Below, piece by piece: positions 32,788-44,393 of a stretch of DNA of 64,000 bases. The notes beneath the pieces are model-generated. The model was not told the DNA's origin. It saw only the letters and a program-made list of their open reading frames with translations, and searched no databases. The DNA is from Bubalus kerabau. Taxonomy: Eukaryota; Chordata; Mammalia; Artiodactyla; Bovidae. The position numbers and the translations under genes are program-made. Where the stretch lies: contig NC_073624.1 in NCBI RefSeq assembly GCF_029407905.1, positions 7,142,501-7,206,500 on the forward strand. The letters are read 5' to 3'. Position 1 is the stretch's first letter. Each line of letters begins with the position of its first letter.

Positions 32788-34199
32788 AATGGCTGCACCA
32801 GTTTACATTCCCACCAACAGTGCACCAGGGTTCTCTTCTCCACGTTCTCGCCAACAATTGTTATTTGTTGTCTTTTTGATAATAGTCACTCTGACAGGTG
32901 TGAGGTGGTATCTCACCATGGTTCTGATTTGCATTTCCCTGATGATTACTGATGTTGAACCTTTTCATGTGCCTGTTGGCCATTTGTACGTCTTCTCTGG
33001 AAAGATGTTTGTGTCCTAGGTCCATTCTTAAATTGTTTATTCTTCCGATGTTGAATCCTCCAAGTTCTTTGCATATTTTGGATATTAACCCCTTGTCAGA
33101 CAAATACCATTTTCCATTCAGTAGGTGGCCCTTTTATTTTGCTGATAGTTTCTTTTGCTGCAAAAGCTTTTTAGTTTGCTGTAGTCCCATTTGTTTATTT
33201 TTGCTTTTGTTTCCCTTGCCTGAGGAGACATACTCAAAAAAATATTGCTGAGACGGGTAACAAAGAGCATACTGCCTGTTTTCTTCTGGGAGTTTTATGG
33301 TTTCAGGTCTTACATTTAGGTCCTTAATCTGTTTTGAGTTTACTTTTGTAGATGGTGTGAGAAAGTAGTACATCTGATTCTCTTGCATGGAGCTGTCCTG
33401 TTTTCCCAGCAGCGTTTACTGATGAAGCCGTCACTTCCCTGCTTTGTATATTCTCACCTCCTTTGTCACAGGTTGACTGACCACATAAGTAGGTTTATTT
33501 CTGGGCTTTGTATTCTGTTCATGGATCTACGTGTCTGTTTTGTGCCAATACCATACTGTTCTGATTACTGAAATCAGGGAACCTACTACCTCCAGCTCTA
33601 CTGTTCTTTCTCAAGACTGTTTGGCTACTTGGGGTCCTGTGTGTTGCCATATAAATTTTAGGATTTTTTTTTCTAGTTCTGTGAAAAATGTCATTGGTAT
33701 TTTCATAGGGATTGCACTGAATCTATAGACTGTCTTGAGGAGTATGGTCATTTTAGCAGTATTAATTATTGCAGTCCACAAGCACGGTATATTGTTCCAT
33801 CTGTGTCCATCACCATTAGAGGTTTCTTTCATCAGTGTCTTATAGTTTTTTTAGTACAGGTCTTTTAGCTACTTAGTCAGATTTATTCCTAGATAACATT
33901 ATTCTTTTCGATGCAACTGCAAGTGAGATAGTTTTCTTAATTTCTCTTTCTGGTACTTTGTTAGTATAGAAATGCAACCAATTTCTGTATATTAATTTTA
34001 TATCCTGCAATCTTGCTAAACTTATTAATCTAGTAGTTTTTTTGGTGGCATCTTTAGAATTTTATATATATAGTATCATGCCATCTGCAAACAGTGACAG
34101 TTTTACTTCTTCCTTTTCAATTCGGATTCCTTTTAACTTCTTTTTTAGGATTTCCAATTCTATGTTGAATAAAGTGGCAAGAGTGGGCATCTTTGTCTT

Positions 34200-34340
34200 T
34201 TTTTGCGGGGGGTGGGGGAGGGGTCAGGTAGGCCATGCGGTACAGCTTATGGTATCTTAGTTCATCGACCAGGGATCAAACCTGGGCCACTGGCAGTGAA
34301 AATGTCGAGTCCTAGCCATTGGACCACCAGGGAATTCCTC
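34200..34340 (-). mobile_element. CHR-type SINE (antisense) in L1
   Basis: gaccagggatcaaacctggg and tagccattggaccaccaggg are the reverse complement of the CHR tRNA-like head. Flanks tgggcat...tgtctt are repeated imperfectly on both sides. Confidence 0.85.
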
Positions 34341-35469
34341 TGGGCATTCCTGTCTTCCACCTGATCTTAGAAAAAATACTTCCAGTTCTTTCCTCTGTAT
34401 CATAATTATTGTGAGTGACATAAGTCTACATATTTATTAAAACACTTATTGTACAATCAGTAAAATAGGTGTATTTTATCATATTTAAATTATACCTCCA
34501 AGTTGATTAAAGACCATACTTTAGTATGAACCTATTTTCAGAAGCTTACCTATTCTAAACCCACAACACTGTTTTCTCCCCATTTTACAGAAGAACTGGA
34601 GGCAGAGGCTCTGCCGGCCTGGGGAACCAGACTGGAGTCAGCTCTCCCTGACTCCTGGTGTGTACATACATGTCATTTCTTTTCAACATTTTTAAGCCAC
34701 TTGAAAATTTCTTCTGATGATTCAGACACTTATCCAATTCAAGGTATATGTCATACGGACTCATGTTTCCAAACAGAATCACACTTATAAAATATTTCAA
34801 AAATAGAGCTTCCTTAATAAAATTAAGCAGATGCTACAATAAATAGTCTGATCAACAACTTATGGTAGAAGGAAACTTGTGCTTTTGAAGCCAGAAACTG
34901 CCAGTGTCAAAATACAGCACAAACCCCAGTGGTCTCCACAGGGTCCTAGGAAAATCATTAGGCTTGAGTCTCTTCTAACTCCATTAAACAATTGCCATGG
35001 GCTTTCTCCCACAATTAAAGGCCCTTGGTAGGAATGTTATCTGTTAAGACTGCAAATTGTAAACATTTCCTGAAGAGGACCCAGAGGCAGCTTCATCCTA
35101 ACCCAATTAAACAACCTCACAAAGCAGTCTTGCCAGGCTCATTACAGCCGAGGAAAGCAATGAGGAGCCTCTAGCAACTCCTAGCTCTGCCTGACAGCTG
35201 CTGTGTGTCCCCGTTCTGGATTTGGCCCTTATTTCTCTCTGATGGGCCCTTTCAGCAAAGACCAATAAAACCACGGGCTGTCTCCTCACATAGAGTCAGT
35301 CTTCTTTTTCTTTAGTTTTCAGTATGTGACTGATTTCACAGAATTCTTGCTCCTCTCCAGCTTGAGGCCTCTGAACACCTGGCCTGGACCTCTGTCTGCA
35401 ATCTCCTCACTATTAACTTATGGAAGATGGGAGAGATTCCCAGGGTTAGGGATTTCAAAAGCTCATTAC

Positions 35470-35651
35470 CTTTGCATCATCCAATAGAGGGCTTCCTGGC
35501 TCTGAGTCGATGGAGTACGGGGAGAAGCCAGCCTGGGACCCTGAGTCGGAGGCCGGAGGTGACATCAGAAGGACATTCTGATTAAAGTCATCGATCTTCA
35601 AGTCCACGTCATTGTCCACCAGGCTGCCCAGGTCGATGCCCTTCAGGAGCT
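35470..35651 (-). CDS. SREBF2: SREBF2 exon 7 (end of zipper, phospho-degron)
   Basis: 182 bp encoding (K)LLKGIDLGSLVDNDVDLKID... to ...SEPGSPLLDDAK. LLMSPPASDSGSQ holds the Fbw7-type degron/ERK site region known in human SREBP-2 (Ser432/436), and SEPGSP the second ERK site. The acceptor is TTTACAG|AGC and the donor is AAAG|GTAATG. Confidence 0.97.
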
Positions 35652-35832
35652 CTGTAAAGAAAACCCTACCTGGCAAACGGTCGGTTTTATAACACTCGGC
35701 CTGCACCAGGGCAGGGCTAGGAGGGACGCACAGCCCCTGCTGCGGCTTCGCCCGTGGTGGCGCCTCGCACACGTGCCCATGGGCCCGCCCCAGTGCCCAG
35801 CATAGGACCCCTCCTATAACGAGTGCACTCAC
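35652..35832 (-). other. SREBF2: SREBF2 intron 6
   Basis: The shortest intron in the window, 181 bp, GT-AG. GC-rich, no repeat. Confidence 0.9.
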
Positions 35833-35947
35833 TGCTCTTCTGATTGGCCAGCTTCAGCACCATGTTCTCCTGGCGCAGTTTATGATTGACCTGCTGCAAG
35901 TATTTGATGTAGTCGATGGCCTTCCTCAGAACGCCAGACTTGTGCAT
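35833..35947 (-). CDS. SREBF2: SREBF2 exon 6 (helix 2 and leucine zipper)
   Basis: 115 bp encoding MHKSGVLRKAIDYIKYLQQV... to ...MVLKLANQKS plus A. It forms helix 2 of the bHLH and most of the leucine zipper (residues about 361-399). The AGC codon gives QKSK where human has QKNK. The donor is GCA|GTGAGT. Confidence 0.98.
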
Positions 35948-36937
35948 CTGGGAAGGAAGACGGGTGAGAAACACAGCGGCATCAGACCAGCCTGCACAGT
36001 GAGGGCAGCTGAGGCCCAGAGCTCAGGTTCTGGAGTGGGAGGTCCTTGCTGGGTTCAGGTCCTGATTCTTCCACTAACTAGCTGTGTAACCCAGGACAAG
36101 TTACTCAGCATCTCTGAACCTCACTTTTCCTCCTCTGTGAAATAGGGATAATGACAATATATGAGTCATAGGCTTGCCATGAGGATTAAAAGAGATAATG
36201 TGTGTAAAGAGCTTAGCCTCTGGCCTGGCACATAGTAGCACTAAATATGAGCTGTTATTCCTACTTCTTATAATAATCCTAGCACCAAAACAAACTTGAA
36301 GGAAAATAAGCAACAAAAAACCAGAGCACTGTTGGATGGTTATCTTAAATAAAGGTGTATCAGTACCTTTCAGATTTGAGGGCTACCAAGAAAACTGTAT
36401 TTTCTTTGAAAATAGAGGTAAAGATAAACAGATAATAGATTTAAAAATCTACATGCCAAAGCCAAAAGATACATTAACTGAAACACCAGAAATACATGAA
36501 AAATAAATTTCTTCTTATTTGTTCTTGGTCAAAGACCCAATCTACATTTTATCTCCTCCCTAAAAGGTTAAAATATTGCTAGCCATCCCTGAATATGATT
36601 AAACATTTGCCAAAAATGCCATCGGCTGACTAAGAGGTGCACGTGGTCCTGTACTTGGCCATCAGTGAGCAGCAGGAGCAGGGGCACGGTGGTTGTGGCG
36701 GGCAGTGAGTAGCCACCACTGCAGAGCAGAATCAAAGGTCCAGGCAAACTACTGCCTGACAACTCCCAACAGCTAACACTTTACAGAATTTCAAAACACC
36801 AAGATGCTTTAATAAGAAGCACCTTTAACTATTCCTGCATTCACTCACTTGGGCCTGGGTCTTCCCTAAATTCCCAAAGCAAAGACAGACAGAGGGGAGA
36901 TGACGGGGCATGAGACAAAATTCTGCTTGGCACCCAC
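35948..36937 (-). other. SREBF2: SREBF2 intron 5
   Basis: A 990-bp intron with a long MIR copy; AT-rich elsewhere. Confidence 0.8.
36020..36265 (+). mobile_element. MIR SINE (nearly full length)
   Basis: gctgtgtaacccaggacaag, tcatgagga-like catgaggattaaaagagataa and ctggcctggcacatagtag are canonical MIR phrases in + orientation. Confidence 0.92.
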
Positions 36938-37159
36938 CTTGGCATCAGTCCCCATGACCAGGTCCTTCAACTCAATGATTTTGTCATTGATGGAGGAGCG
37001 ATACCGCTTCTCGATGATGTTGTGTGTCGTCCGCCTTTCTCCTTCCTTGGGAGGCTCAAGCTGCTTGACTCCCCCGGGGACCTGCTTAATGGGCACCTTC
37101 TCTTGTCCCATCATCACAGGCATCGTGGTCAGAATGGTCCCATTGCTGCCCACCAGGGT
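36938..37159 (-). CDS. SREBF2: SREBF2 exon 5 (basic region and helix 1)
   Basis: 222 bp, exactly 74 codons, from TLVGSNGTILTTMPVMMGQE to ...LKDLVMGTDAK. The basic region/helix 1 RRTTHNIIEKRYRSSINDKI contains the Tyr that replaces the usual bHLH Arg. This lets SREBPs bind sterol regulatory elements as well as E-boxes. The acceptor is GTTCTAG|ACC and the donor is AAG|GTGGGT. Confidence 0.98.
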
Positions 37160-38559
37160 CTAGAACAGACACAAGGGCAGAATGATCGCCTGGTTAGCGT
37201 GAGGAAAGCAACCTCAGGACATGAACCCACTGGCCCTGACCACGTAGCATCACCTGAAAATGCTGTGTGTGGTCTGACGCCTTGCTTGGGATAATCAGGT
37301 CTGGAAGCCCTGGGAGCCACGGTATTGGGCACTGTGCCCTTTCAGAGTCACTGCTGGTTAGTCTGTGCCACAACAGCACTAGTGTGGATCGATGCCAACC
37401 TTTGGTGTAAGGATGCCAGAAAATGTCTACAGTTTCTGCTTTGCTGTCAACCCGTCAGCCGCCTCTGAGCTCGTGTACAATGCTGCACCAACCACAAAAC
37501 TTTCTCCTGTGTGTGACGCATGTTTTCCTCCCACATGACGGAGAACTAACTTATTGGATTTCCTTATACAATTTGACCATCAAAAACCTCAAGGGCAGAA
37601 GTGACAATCAGAGCTATTTTATTAAATAAACACACCAACTATGGAGGCATCCCCCTGTTTTCCCCTCAGATCTGCTTTTCCTTCTCTTTGTTTCTATTTT
37701 CACTGATTTTAGTTTTATTTTCTTCAACAAATGGCCTCAATATCCAAATGGCCAATGAGCAGATAAAACACTTCTCAAATGCATGAGTCATCAAGAAATA
37801 ATTCACACAGTCAAAGGTACACATTTCAACTGTACAACTTAATGGAATTGTGATGTATGTAATACAGTGTGTGTAACCAATGTAACCCTGATGAAGACAC
37901 AGACCCTTTCTATTTCCCGAGAAAGTTCCCACACGCCCCTTCCCCGTCTTCGTAATCACTGCTCTGACTTCTATCACTGTCTTCTTAAACTTCATACACT
38001 GGAAACATCAGCATGAATTCTTTGTGATCAGCAACTTTTGCTCAGCATACTATTTCTGAAGGCCAGCCATATAGCTGTATGTATCAATAGTTCTTTTTGG
38101 ATGGATAGCTGGGTTGATTGTGGTTTTTGGCTTTTATGAATAATGCTTACTTTTGACTTCTGATTACTTTTTTCTGTCAGACTCTCTGGCCACAAGATGC
38201 GGACAGTGACCAAGACCCTACACATTAAGTAAGGGACCTTGCACAACCCACCTTGAAGCCCTTCCCTGCCTAGGCTTCTTCAGAAGCTAAACCCCCATCG
38301 GCAGGACCTAAGAGGCAGATGGTCCTGTGTGGACCTGCAGCTCCTCTGCGGTCCCTCCCTTGCTCCTCATAAACCCTAGGACTCCCACATAACACTAGGT
38401 GCTGGTACTTCTCAAGGAGAAAAAAAAAAACTAAAAAGGGATGATTTTGCAATTTGACTGACACATTTCATAGAGTTTCTGCATCTATTCAGGGTCTGGA
38501 GGCTTTGTTAACATCTCTGAGGCCTAATACGCCCAAGAAAGAGGGGGCACAGCTCTTAC
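37160..38559 (-). other. SREBF2: SREBF2 intron 4
   Basis: A 1.4-kb intron. A diverged antisense L1M piece (about 37800-38150) is the only recognised element. Confidence 0.75.
37800..38150 (-). mobile_element. Ancient L1M 3'-end fragment (antisense)
   Basis: cacagtcaaaggtacacatt, cctgatgaagacacagacc and aaagttcccacacgccc resemble old L1M 3' sequence in reverse. Confidence 0.55.
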
Positions 38560-38706
38560 CGGAACTTGCAGGGCGGCTGTCTGGATGGGGGTGGTGAGGG
38601 CAGTGAGGGCGGGGTTCTGGACTGCGGCCATCACGGGGCTGCCATCTGTCTTCAGTGTGGTCAGGACAAGGGAGTCTGTCTTGATGATCTGAGGCTGTAC
38701 CAGGAC
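38560..38706 (-). CDS. SREBF2: SREBF2 exon 4
   Basis: 147 bp, 49 codons, from VLVQPQIIKTDSLVLTTLKT to ...PIQTAALQVP. Part of the Gln/Thr-rich region between activation domain and bHLH. The acceptor is ATGCAG|GTC and the donor is CCG|GTAAGA. Confidence 0.97.
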
Positions 38707-38752
38707 CTGCATGGAAAAGGAAGAAAAGGAAAAGGAAGCTAGCACTGTATTT

Positions 38753-38880
38753 CTTTTTTCCCTCTTTTGGCTGCACCATCCAGCATATGAGACCTTAAGT
38801 TCTCAGACCAGGGATGGAACCCATACCCCTTGCCGTGGACGTGTGAAGTCCTAACCATTGGACCACCAAGGAAGTCCTGG
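38753..38880 (-). mobile_element. CHR-type SINE (antisense)
   Basis: ttttggctgcaccatccagc, agaccagggatggaaccc and ctaaccattggaccaccaag are reverse-complement CHR sequence, ending 47 bp from exon 4. Confidence 0.88.
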
Positions 38881-39019
38881 CAGTGCTATTTTTCTGTTTT
38901 GTGTTACTTCTTGCTGCAAAGACCCTCCAGACAAGAATGATAAAATTTTCATAAAACTGAGAATGTAGCTTGACTACTGGGTTGAGGGGGAGAAACAGCA
39001 CAGCTAAAGAGGGTTTGGG

Positions 39020-39229
39020 GCTTCGCTTCTGGAGTGGCTCAGTGGTAAAGGATCTGCTTGCCAAGCAGAAGACGTGGCTAGATCCCTGGGTCAGGAAGAT
39101 CCCCCTGAGAAAGAAATGGCAACCCATTCCAGTATTCTTGCCTGGGAAATCCCATGGACAGAGGAGGCTGGCAGGCCACAGTCCATGGGGTCGCAAGAAT
39201 TGGCTACAACTCAGCGACTAACCAAAAAC
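39020..39229 (+). mobile_element. Bov-tA SINE
   Basis: gtggctcagtggtaaagga, ccctgggtcaggaagatccc and agtccatggggtcgcaagaa identify Bov-tA. Flanking aaagagggt...ttggg on both sides is a target duplication with a single-base difference. Confidence 0.93.
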
Positions 39230-39744
39230 AAAGAGGGTCTTGGGATGGAAGATTGAAAGGCTTCAATGTGAGCAGTGCCAGGAGCCTAGCTAGTGCGGAG
39301 AAGCCGTGGCGCAGAGGGACTGTGGAGGGGAGAGAGATCTGATTATGGACAAACTGAGGAATGCCAGGTATATGGCTGAAAAGCAAATATGGTAAACCTG
39401 GATTTTTTAAGATAAATTACTTCATTAGTTGGAAATACAGTCCACTGTGATGCATGTCTTAAAGACATTTTAGCACATCTGTTTTCAGTTTTATACCCAT
39501 TACAAGTGCAAATAAGTTAATACACCAGCATTTACTGAGTTTATATGAGTGCCAGTGTCCACCTACAGATGTCATCTCTACTGGGTCTCACTGGTGCTTC
39601 GTAAGGTCCAGTGGCCCCAACCTGCCCCCACCAGTGGCTCCCTCACATCCTGCTGGCCCTGCTTGGTATGTAGACCCCATCCTCCATCACAGACTGGCCG
39701 AGAGCCCCTACCAAGGCCTCCCGGAACTCCTGCCGGCCACCTAC

Positions 39745-39926
39745 CGGGACCTGCTGCACCTGGGGGGCAGCCACCGTCTGCACCGTGGCCGGGGCCAGGG
39801 TCTGCAGCGTGCCATTGGCCGTCTGCGTCAGCACCCGCTGGGCCTGCACCGTCTGCACCTGCTGCTGGATGGCGACTGGCTGCACCTGGGAGGAGGTCAC
39901 TAGGCTCTGGACTTGAGGCTGAAGGA
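39745..39926 (-). CDS. SREBF2: SREBF2 exon 3
   Basis: 182 bp encoding (V)LQPQVQSLVTSSQVQPVAIQ... to ...TVAAPQVQQVP, the Gln/Val-rich stretch. The acceptor is CCCAAG|TCC and the donor is CCG|GTAGGT. Confidence 0.97.
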
Positions 39927-40932
39927 CTTGGGAAGAGAGGAGAAGAAAAGTCACACGGACGAGGAATGCATTCTGTCACGGTAGCTGCATTGTAACCGAG
40001 CGCCTCGGAAGGACCCCAGCTCCTTGCCTGCTTCTGGAGAGGATGTGGAGAGCCGTCCACAAGGTGGTCAAGTGGACAAGAAGATCCTGTGAGGGCTGCC
40101 TCAATTTCTGAGTGAACGAGTAGAAGCTATTTCATTACTCCAGGTGCTGGAGTGCAGGTGAGAGGAGCTAAACAGCAAATGGCTGCCCCCAACGAGCGAG
40201 TTAACAAATGTTAGAACCAACTCCTGGGGCTTCATTGGCTCCCAGGAAATGAATGGAAAGTGTACTTTGGGATGACTGTTTTGGCTTTTTGCTCTGTCGC
40301 CTTTCCCCAGCCCCGAAACCCCTGAAGCCCACTGAAGAGCTGGCAGATCCTGTGAAATAAATTAGTACAGCAGGACTAATCACACCCTGGGCTCTCCACA
40401 GGGTCAGAGAGAAATCCCACCCATGAAAAGGGGCTGGGACACTACACAGCGCAGAGAGTTGCTGGTTCGCTACGCACATAGCGGAGGGCCCACTCCGGGG
40501 CCTGCCACTTCAGGAGACAGGGTGCCCACGTCAAAGGTGCGCTCCTCTCGACGCTCAGATGTTGGCTGGATGCCAGGTTCTCAACCTACAGGAGCTGCGA
40601 TCCTCCTGGGGCCTGGGTTAAGACCCATTTCACACAAGCCTCCACCTCTAGTTCTCAGGATAGCCCTGAGCCTACAGTGCCTGTTGAGAGTCTGTGACCA
40701 CGAATCCTTGAAGCAGACCCAACAGACACTAAGGTATCTGAAGAGCGGGAACCTGATCCTGCACCACCAGGCTCAGTTAACCAAAACCTCATTCAGACCA
40801 GGCCAGGTCACTAAGATTCTGTCATCCCCAGGGAAGACAGAACTCTTCTCCATATGCCTCCACAGTGTCTGCAGACTGGCCTGAAAACTTTTGAACCCAC
40901 TAAAGGCTATGGCATCTGAGTTCTCAAGTCAC
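39927..40932 (-). other. SREBF2: SREBF2 intron 2
   Basis: A 1.0-kb intron. No repeat recognised with confidence. Confidence 0.8.
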
Positions 40933-41373
40933 CTTGAAAGCTGGTAGCTGCATTCTGGTAGATGACGGGCTGCTGGATGATCCTTGTCTGCGGAGCGGTG
41001 CTGAAGGTCGGGGTGATCATGACGGTCTGCTGCGGCAGCGGGGCGGGGGGCGGGGGCTGCGGCTGGGGGCGGGGCTGCAGAACCGGGGCCGCCCTTGGCG
41101 GGGTGGGACCCGAGGCAGCCGGCGCCTTGACCTGGAGGGTCGCAGCCTGCGAGGAGGTGGCCGAGGGGGAGAAGGCCGGTAGCGGGACCTGGCTGAAGGG
41201 CCGCTGCCCAGAGGGGTCCCCGCTCCCGGCTCCGGCTCCGCCACTGCTGCTGCCGCCGCCGCTGCCACTACCGCTGCCACTGCCACTGCCACCGCCAGGG
41301 AAGGAGCCACAGAGCGGCTCTGAGAACAAGTCAGGGAACTCGCCCACTTGATTGCTGACGAACTGCAGCATCT
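40933..41373 (-). CDS. SREBF2: SREBF2 exon 2 (Gly/Ser linker, Pro/Gln region)
   Basis: 441 bp, the largest coding exon. It encodes (E)MLQFVSNQVGEFPDLFSEPL, a Gly/Ser run (GGGSGSGSGSGSGGGSSSGG), a Pro-rich stretch (PRPQPQPPPPAPLPQQ) and TVMITPTFSTAPQTRIIQQP..., ending CAA G|GTGACT. The acceptor is TTCACAG|AG, so the first codon is shared with exon 1 (off-window). The Gly/Ser run is more Gly-rich than the Ser-rich human counterpart as recalled. The segment links the acidic activation domain to the bHLH. Confidence 0.97.
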
Positions 41374-41586
41374 CTGTGAACACACGGAAAGGGGTAATTT
41401 TACTGCCGTCCAAAACGTCTAGTTTAGTGGGTAAATATGAGATAAAACATCTTGGTTGTACTTGTTTGTAGTGTAGCTTTGGATCTAAAAAAGGGAAATA
41501 AACTTGAAAAGTATTTAGCATCATAAACAAACAAAATGTTGATTAACTTTTAAATTTGCTTAAGAACCTGAGGCACAAGAACTTGG

Positions 41587-41683
41587 GCAATCTCTGGGAG
41601 ATGGGGAGGAACAGGGAGGCCTGGTGTGCTGCAGTCCGCGGGGTCACGAATACTGGGACGTGACTTAGCAGCTGAACAAGAAC
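41587..41683 (+). mobile_element. BovB 3'-tail fragment
   Basis: aggcctggtgtgctgcagtc and the following ggggtcacgaatactggga match the BovB/Bov-A 3' tail, 213 bp upstream of exon 2. Confidence 0.75.
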
Positions 41684-42149
41684 TAAGGCATGAGAAAATC
41701 CAACAGCTTTCCCAAGACCAGGGCAGAGACCGGTGACCTCTCTCACGCGTGGGGACTCAATGGGGACAACATGGCCGACCATGGGTGAGCGGGACAGGAC
41801 TTCACGTGGCTCCTTTTCTCCCTCCTCACCATCTCCAGGCTCGCCCTGCCTGCTTTCCTCATTGTCTGCATCAGGTCTAACAGGAGCCGCCTCTGTGCTG
41901 GGTGAGTGCTGCCTTTGGAGGGGGCTGCTGGCTCCATATTACAGTTGGGGGAGTCGCCGCCTTAAGTCTTTGGGGCTCAGCAGCCTTGCACTGTGAGGCC
42001 ACCTCCAGTCCTGGCCAGCATTGCTCCCCATGGCAGAGCAGGAGTCGGCCAGACCTGACTCTCCTCACCACAGGCAGGCTCTGGGCCTTCCCTCCATCCT
42101 GGGCAATGGAACCCACAAGGATGATGAAGGTGATGGCCCCAAAGAAAAG

Positions 42150-42260
42150 ATCTTACACAAGGTTGAGAACAGGGAAATCACTCGGCCAAGGTCACACAGT
42201 GCACCAGGGCACAGTAAGGATTAGTACCAGTTCTTGGCCTCCCACCTTCGAGTTCTTCCA
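42150..42260 (+). mobile_element. MIR SINE fragment
   Basis: ggccaaggtcacacagtgca and neighbouring sequence resemble the MIR core. Confidence 0.6.
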
Positions 42261-43424
42261 CTGCACCGTCAGAAGGTCAGGGCAGAACAACCCAGGCCCT
42301 GGAGTCCCCTAGCTGTGCCCCTTTCCTTTGTGCAAGGAGTCTGTGGGGCCAAGGGCATGTGTCCACTGGAGACCATGCCCCTCTTCTAGATCGTGCTCTT
42401 AAGTACCCGGGACCCTAAATTCCCAGCCCTGAGGGCCGCAAGCCTGCTTCCAGGGCCTCTTCTCCTGGTTCGTCCTCCCAAAGGTTTACCCAAACCAAAC
42501 TTAATCCACGACCAACAGCTCATCTCTCATGACTCCTTCCCTCCCCATAGGGCTGCTTCCCACTGGGACTCTGGGGCCTCAGCTGTGTCCAAGGTATTTT
42601 CAGATCTACAATCCTCTACCCAGTCCACATCCTCCCCCTTTTCCTTTCCAATATATTCCCAAGAAGCTACTGCTTGCTCCTAAACTGTGGCACCCTCCTC
42701 TCAAACCCTCAAGGCAGCAAGATGCTCTGATTTGGTCACACAAAGAAGAAAGAAAAACAAACAAAAGCCCCTAAGCACTATCTCTAATCATTCTCCAAAC
42801 CTCCACCAGCAAGTCCTTCCCAGGTCTCTAACTGTGTATGTGTGCGTGTGCTCATCATGTGTGTGTGAATCTGGGCTATGAAGAGTCTTACGTTAGGCAA
42901 GTAAAAAGCTACCCAGGGGTTTCTAGAGTGACCTAGCAGTTCAGCACGTTTTTGTGTTCAGTCAGTTCAACCTGCTGGAAAAACAGCACCTCACAAGATT
43001 AAATGACTACACAGTGGCGCTATTTACCAACACCTTGACACTCAGCTCCGTCCCGACTCAGCCTGTCACCTGTGGGAGGGAGGAGTGGGCAGAATGCCAC
43101 AGATAACTGTAACTTGCGCCAACTAATTCCAATTTGTCATATGTGATTATTGAGCAATATCCTCAAATTAGCACAAAATTTAAACAAAACAATTCAGTGC
43201 TGACACGTTCCAGGCACAATTTCTTAAAATGCTTTAAGACAGTGATTAAGAGAAACCCTATAATTTGTTGAGCCTTCCCGTAAGATCTCCCCACTGGGGA
43301 AGCAACACAGAGGGCTACTTTGTGAGCTGTAAGACTCTTACTCCCCCACTAACTGCCCCAATCCATGGAAAGGGAAGGAGGGCAAAAGAGGCGGGAGGGC
43401 AGACGGGCATAGGCTTTGGCACCA

Positions 43425-43575
43425 AGTGGATCTCGAATCTAATCCGCTGTGTGAACATGGGCAAGTCACTTCTTTCCACATCCCTGTTTCCTCACAAGAG
43501 GCTGCCTCAAGAAGACTTGGCTTCTTTGTGGTGAGGATTAATAAGATAATGTATGCAAAGTGCTTGGTGAGAGGC
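43425..43575 (+). mobile_element. MIR SINE fragment
   Basis: gtgtgaacatgggcaagtca, cctgtttcctcacaagagg and taagataatgtatgcaaagt are MIR phrases. Confidence 0.8.
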
Positions 43576-44175
43576 TGACCCTTACAAAGATCCCTGTCAG
43601 TGGGGCCTCTGAAGCCCTAGTCCATGGGTGCTTGGCTCCACTTTCCCTGTCAAATGCTCTCCAGAAACTTTTGTGGGGGGACACTTGGGCTGGCTGGGGA
43701 AAAGTCACGTGCAGAGGCCACACAGCTTAGCTCACAAAGCAGGGTGTGTTAGGCAGATGGAATGTGACTGCTTAAATTAAAAAAAAAAAAAAATCCTTTT
43801 CAACCCACACATGATGAGCTCCAGCAGAGCTGCCTCCAGCCAGGCAGACGGGCACTGGGCTGAGGGGCACAGAGGGGCGGTTGAGACTGAGCACGTGAAG
43901 CAAGAAGTAAGGAAGAGGCCCTGGGAGCCACTGCAGCAGCAGCCCCTGGGCCTCCCTGGACCCAGCTGGCCGCAGTGACAGGGGAGGCCGCGCAGGCGCA
44001 GATCTGCTCTGTACCTCGGGGTACTCCCTGGGAGCGCCCCGCATCTCCTGGTGCTTCCCTGTTCCCATCACTCGTGTGCCATGGCCACGCAGGCTCCCGT
44101 GTCTGCAAAGAGCCATGAAACCTGGAAAAGGGAGGCCTAAGAGAAGGCAGTTTGTTGTTTCTGTGTAAATAATCC

Positions 44176-44393
44176 TCTTTCTTTTTGGCCGTGCTGGGTC
44201 TTCTTTGCTGTGTGGGCTTTTCTCTAGTGGCGGCGCATGGGCTTCCCACAGCAGTGGCTTCTCTTGTTGCGGAGCGCAGGCTCAATAGCTGTGGCTCACT
44301 GGCTTAGTGGGATCTTCCCAGGCCAGGGGTCAAATCCGTGTCTCCTGCATTGGCAGGTGGATTCTTTCCCACCGAGCCACTGGGAAGTCTGGG
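44176..44393 (-). mobile_element. CHR-1-type SINE (antisense, longer form)
   Basis: tttttggccgtgctgggtct, gtggcttctcttgttgcgga and ctgcattggcaggtggattc are reverse-complement CHR with the long body. Confidence 0.88.

Larger units (their letters stand above)
31970..34400 (-). mobile_element. L1 LINE, right part (antisense), interrupted by SINEs
   Basis: Reverse-strand L1 ORF2/3' sequence with landmarks ctgtctgactcatttcactt, gtggctgcacc, ttgcatttccctgatgatta and ctgcaaacagtgacag. The short stretch around the gtggctgcacc landmark occurs twice (near 32160 and again near 32790), so the L1 holds an internal duplication or two overlapping L1 copies. No intact ORF remains. Confidence 0.8.
28834..35469 (-). 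other. SREBF2: SREBF2 intron 7, nested retroelements
   Basis: A 6.6-kb intron, most of it an antisense L1 interrupted by BovB, a solo LTR, a Bov-tA and a CHR SINE. About 28834-29260 and 34450-35469 appear unique. Confidence 0.85.
38707..39744 (-). other. SREBF2: SREBF2 intron 3
   Basis: A 1.04-kb intron with two SINEs (CHR antisense, Bov-tA sense to +). Confidence 0.85.
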
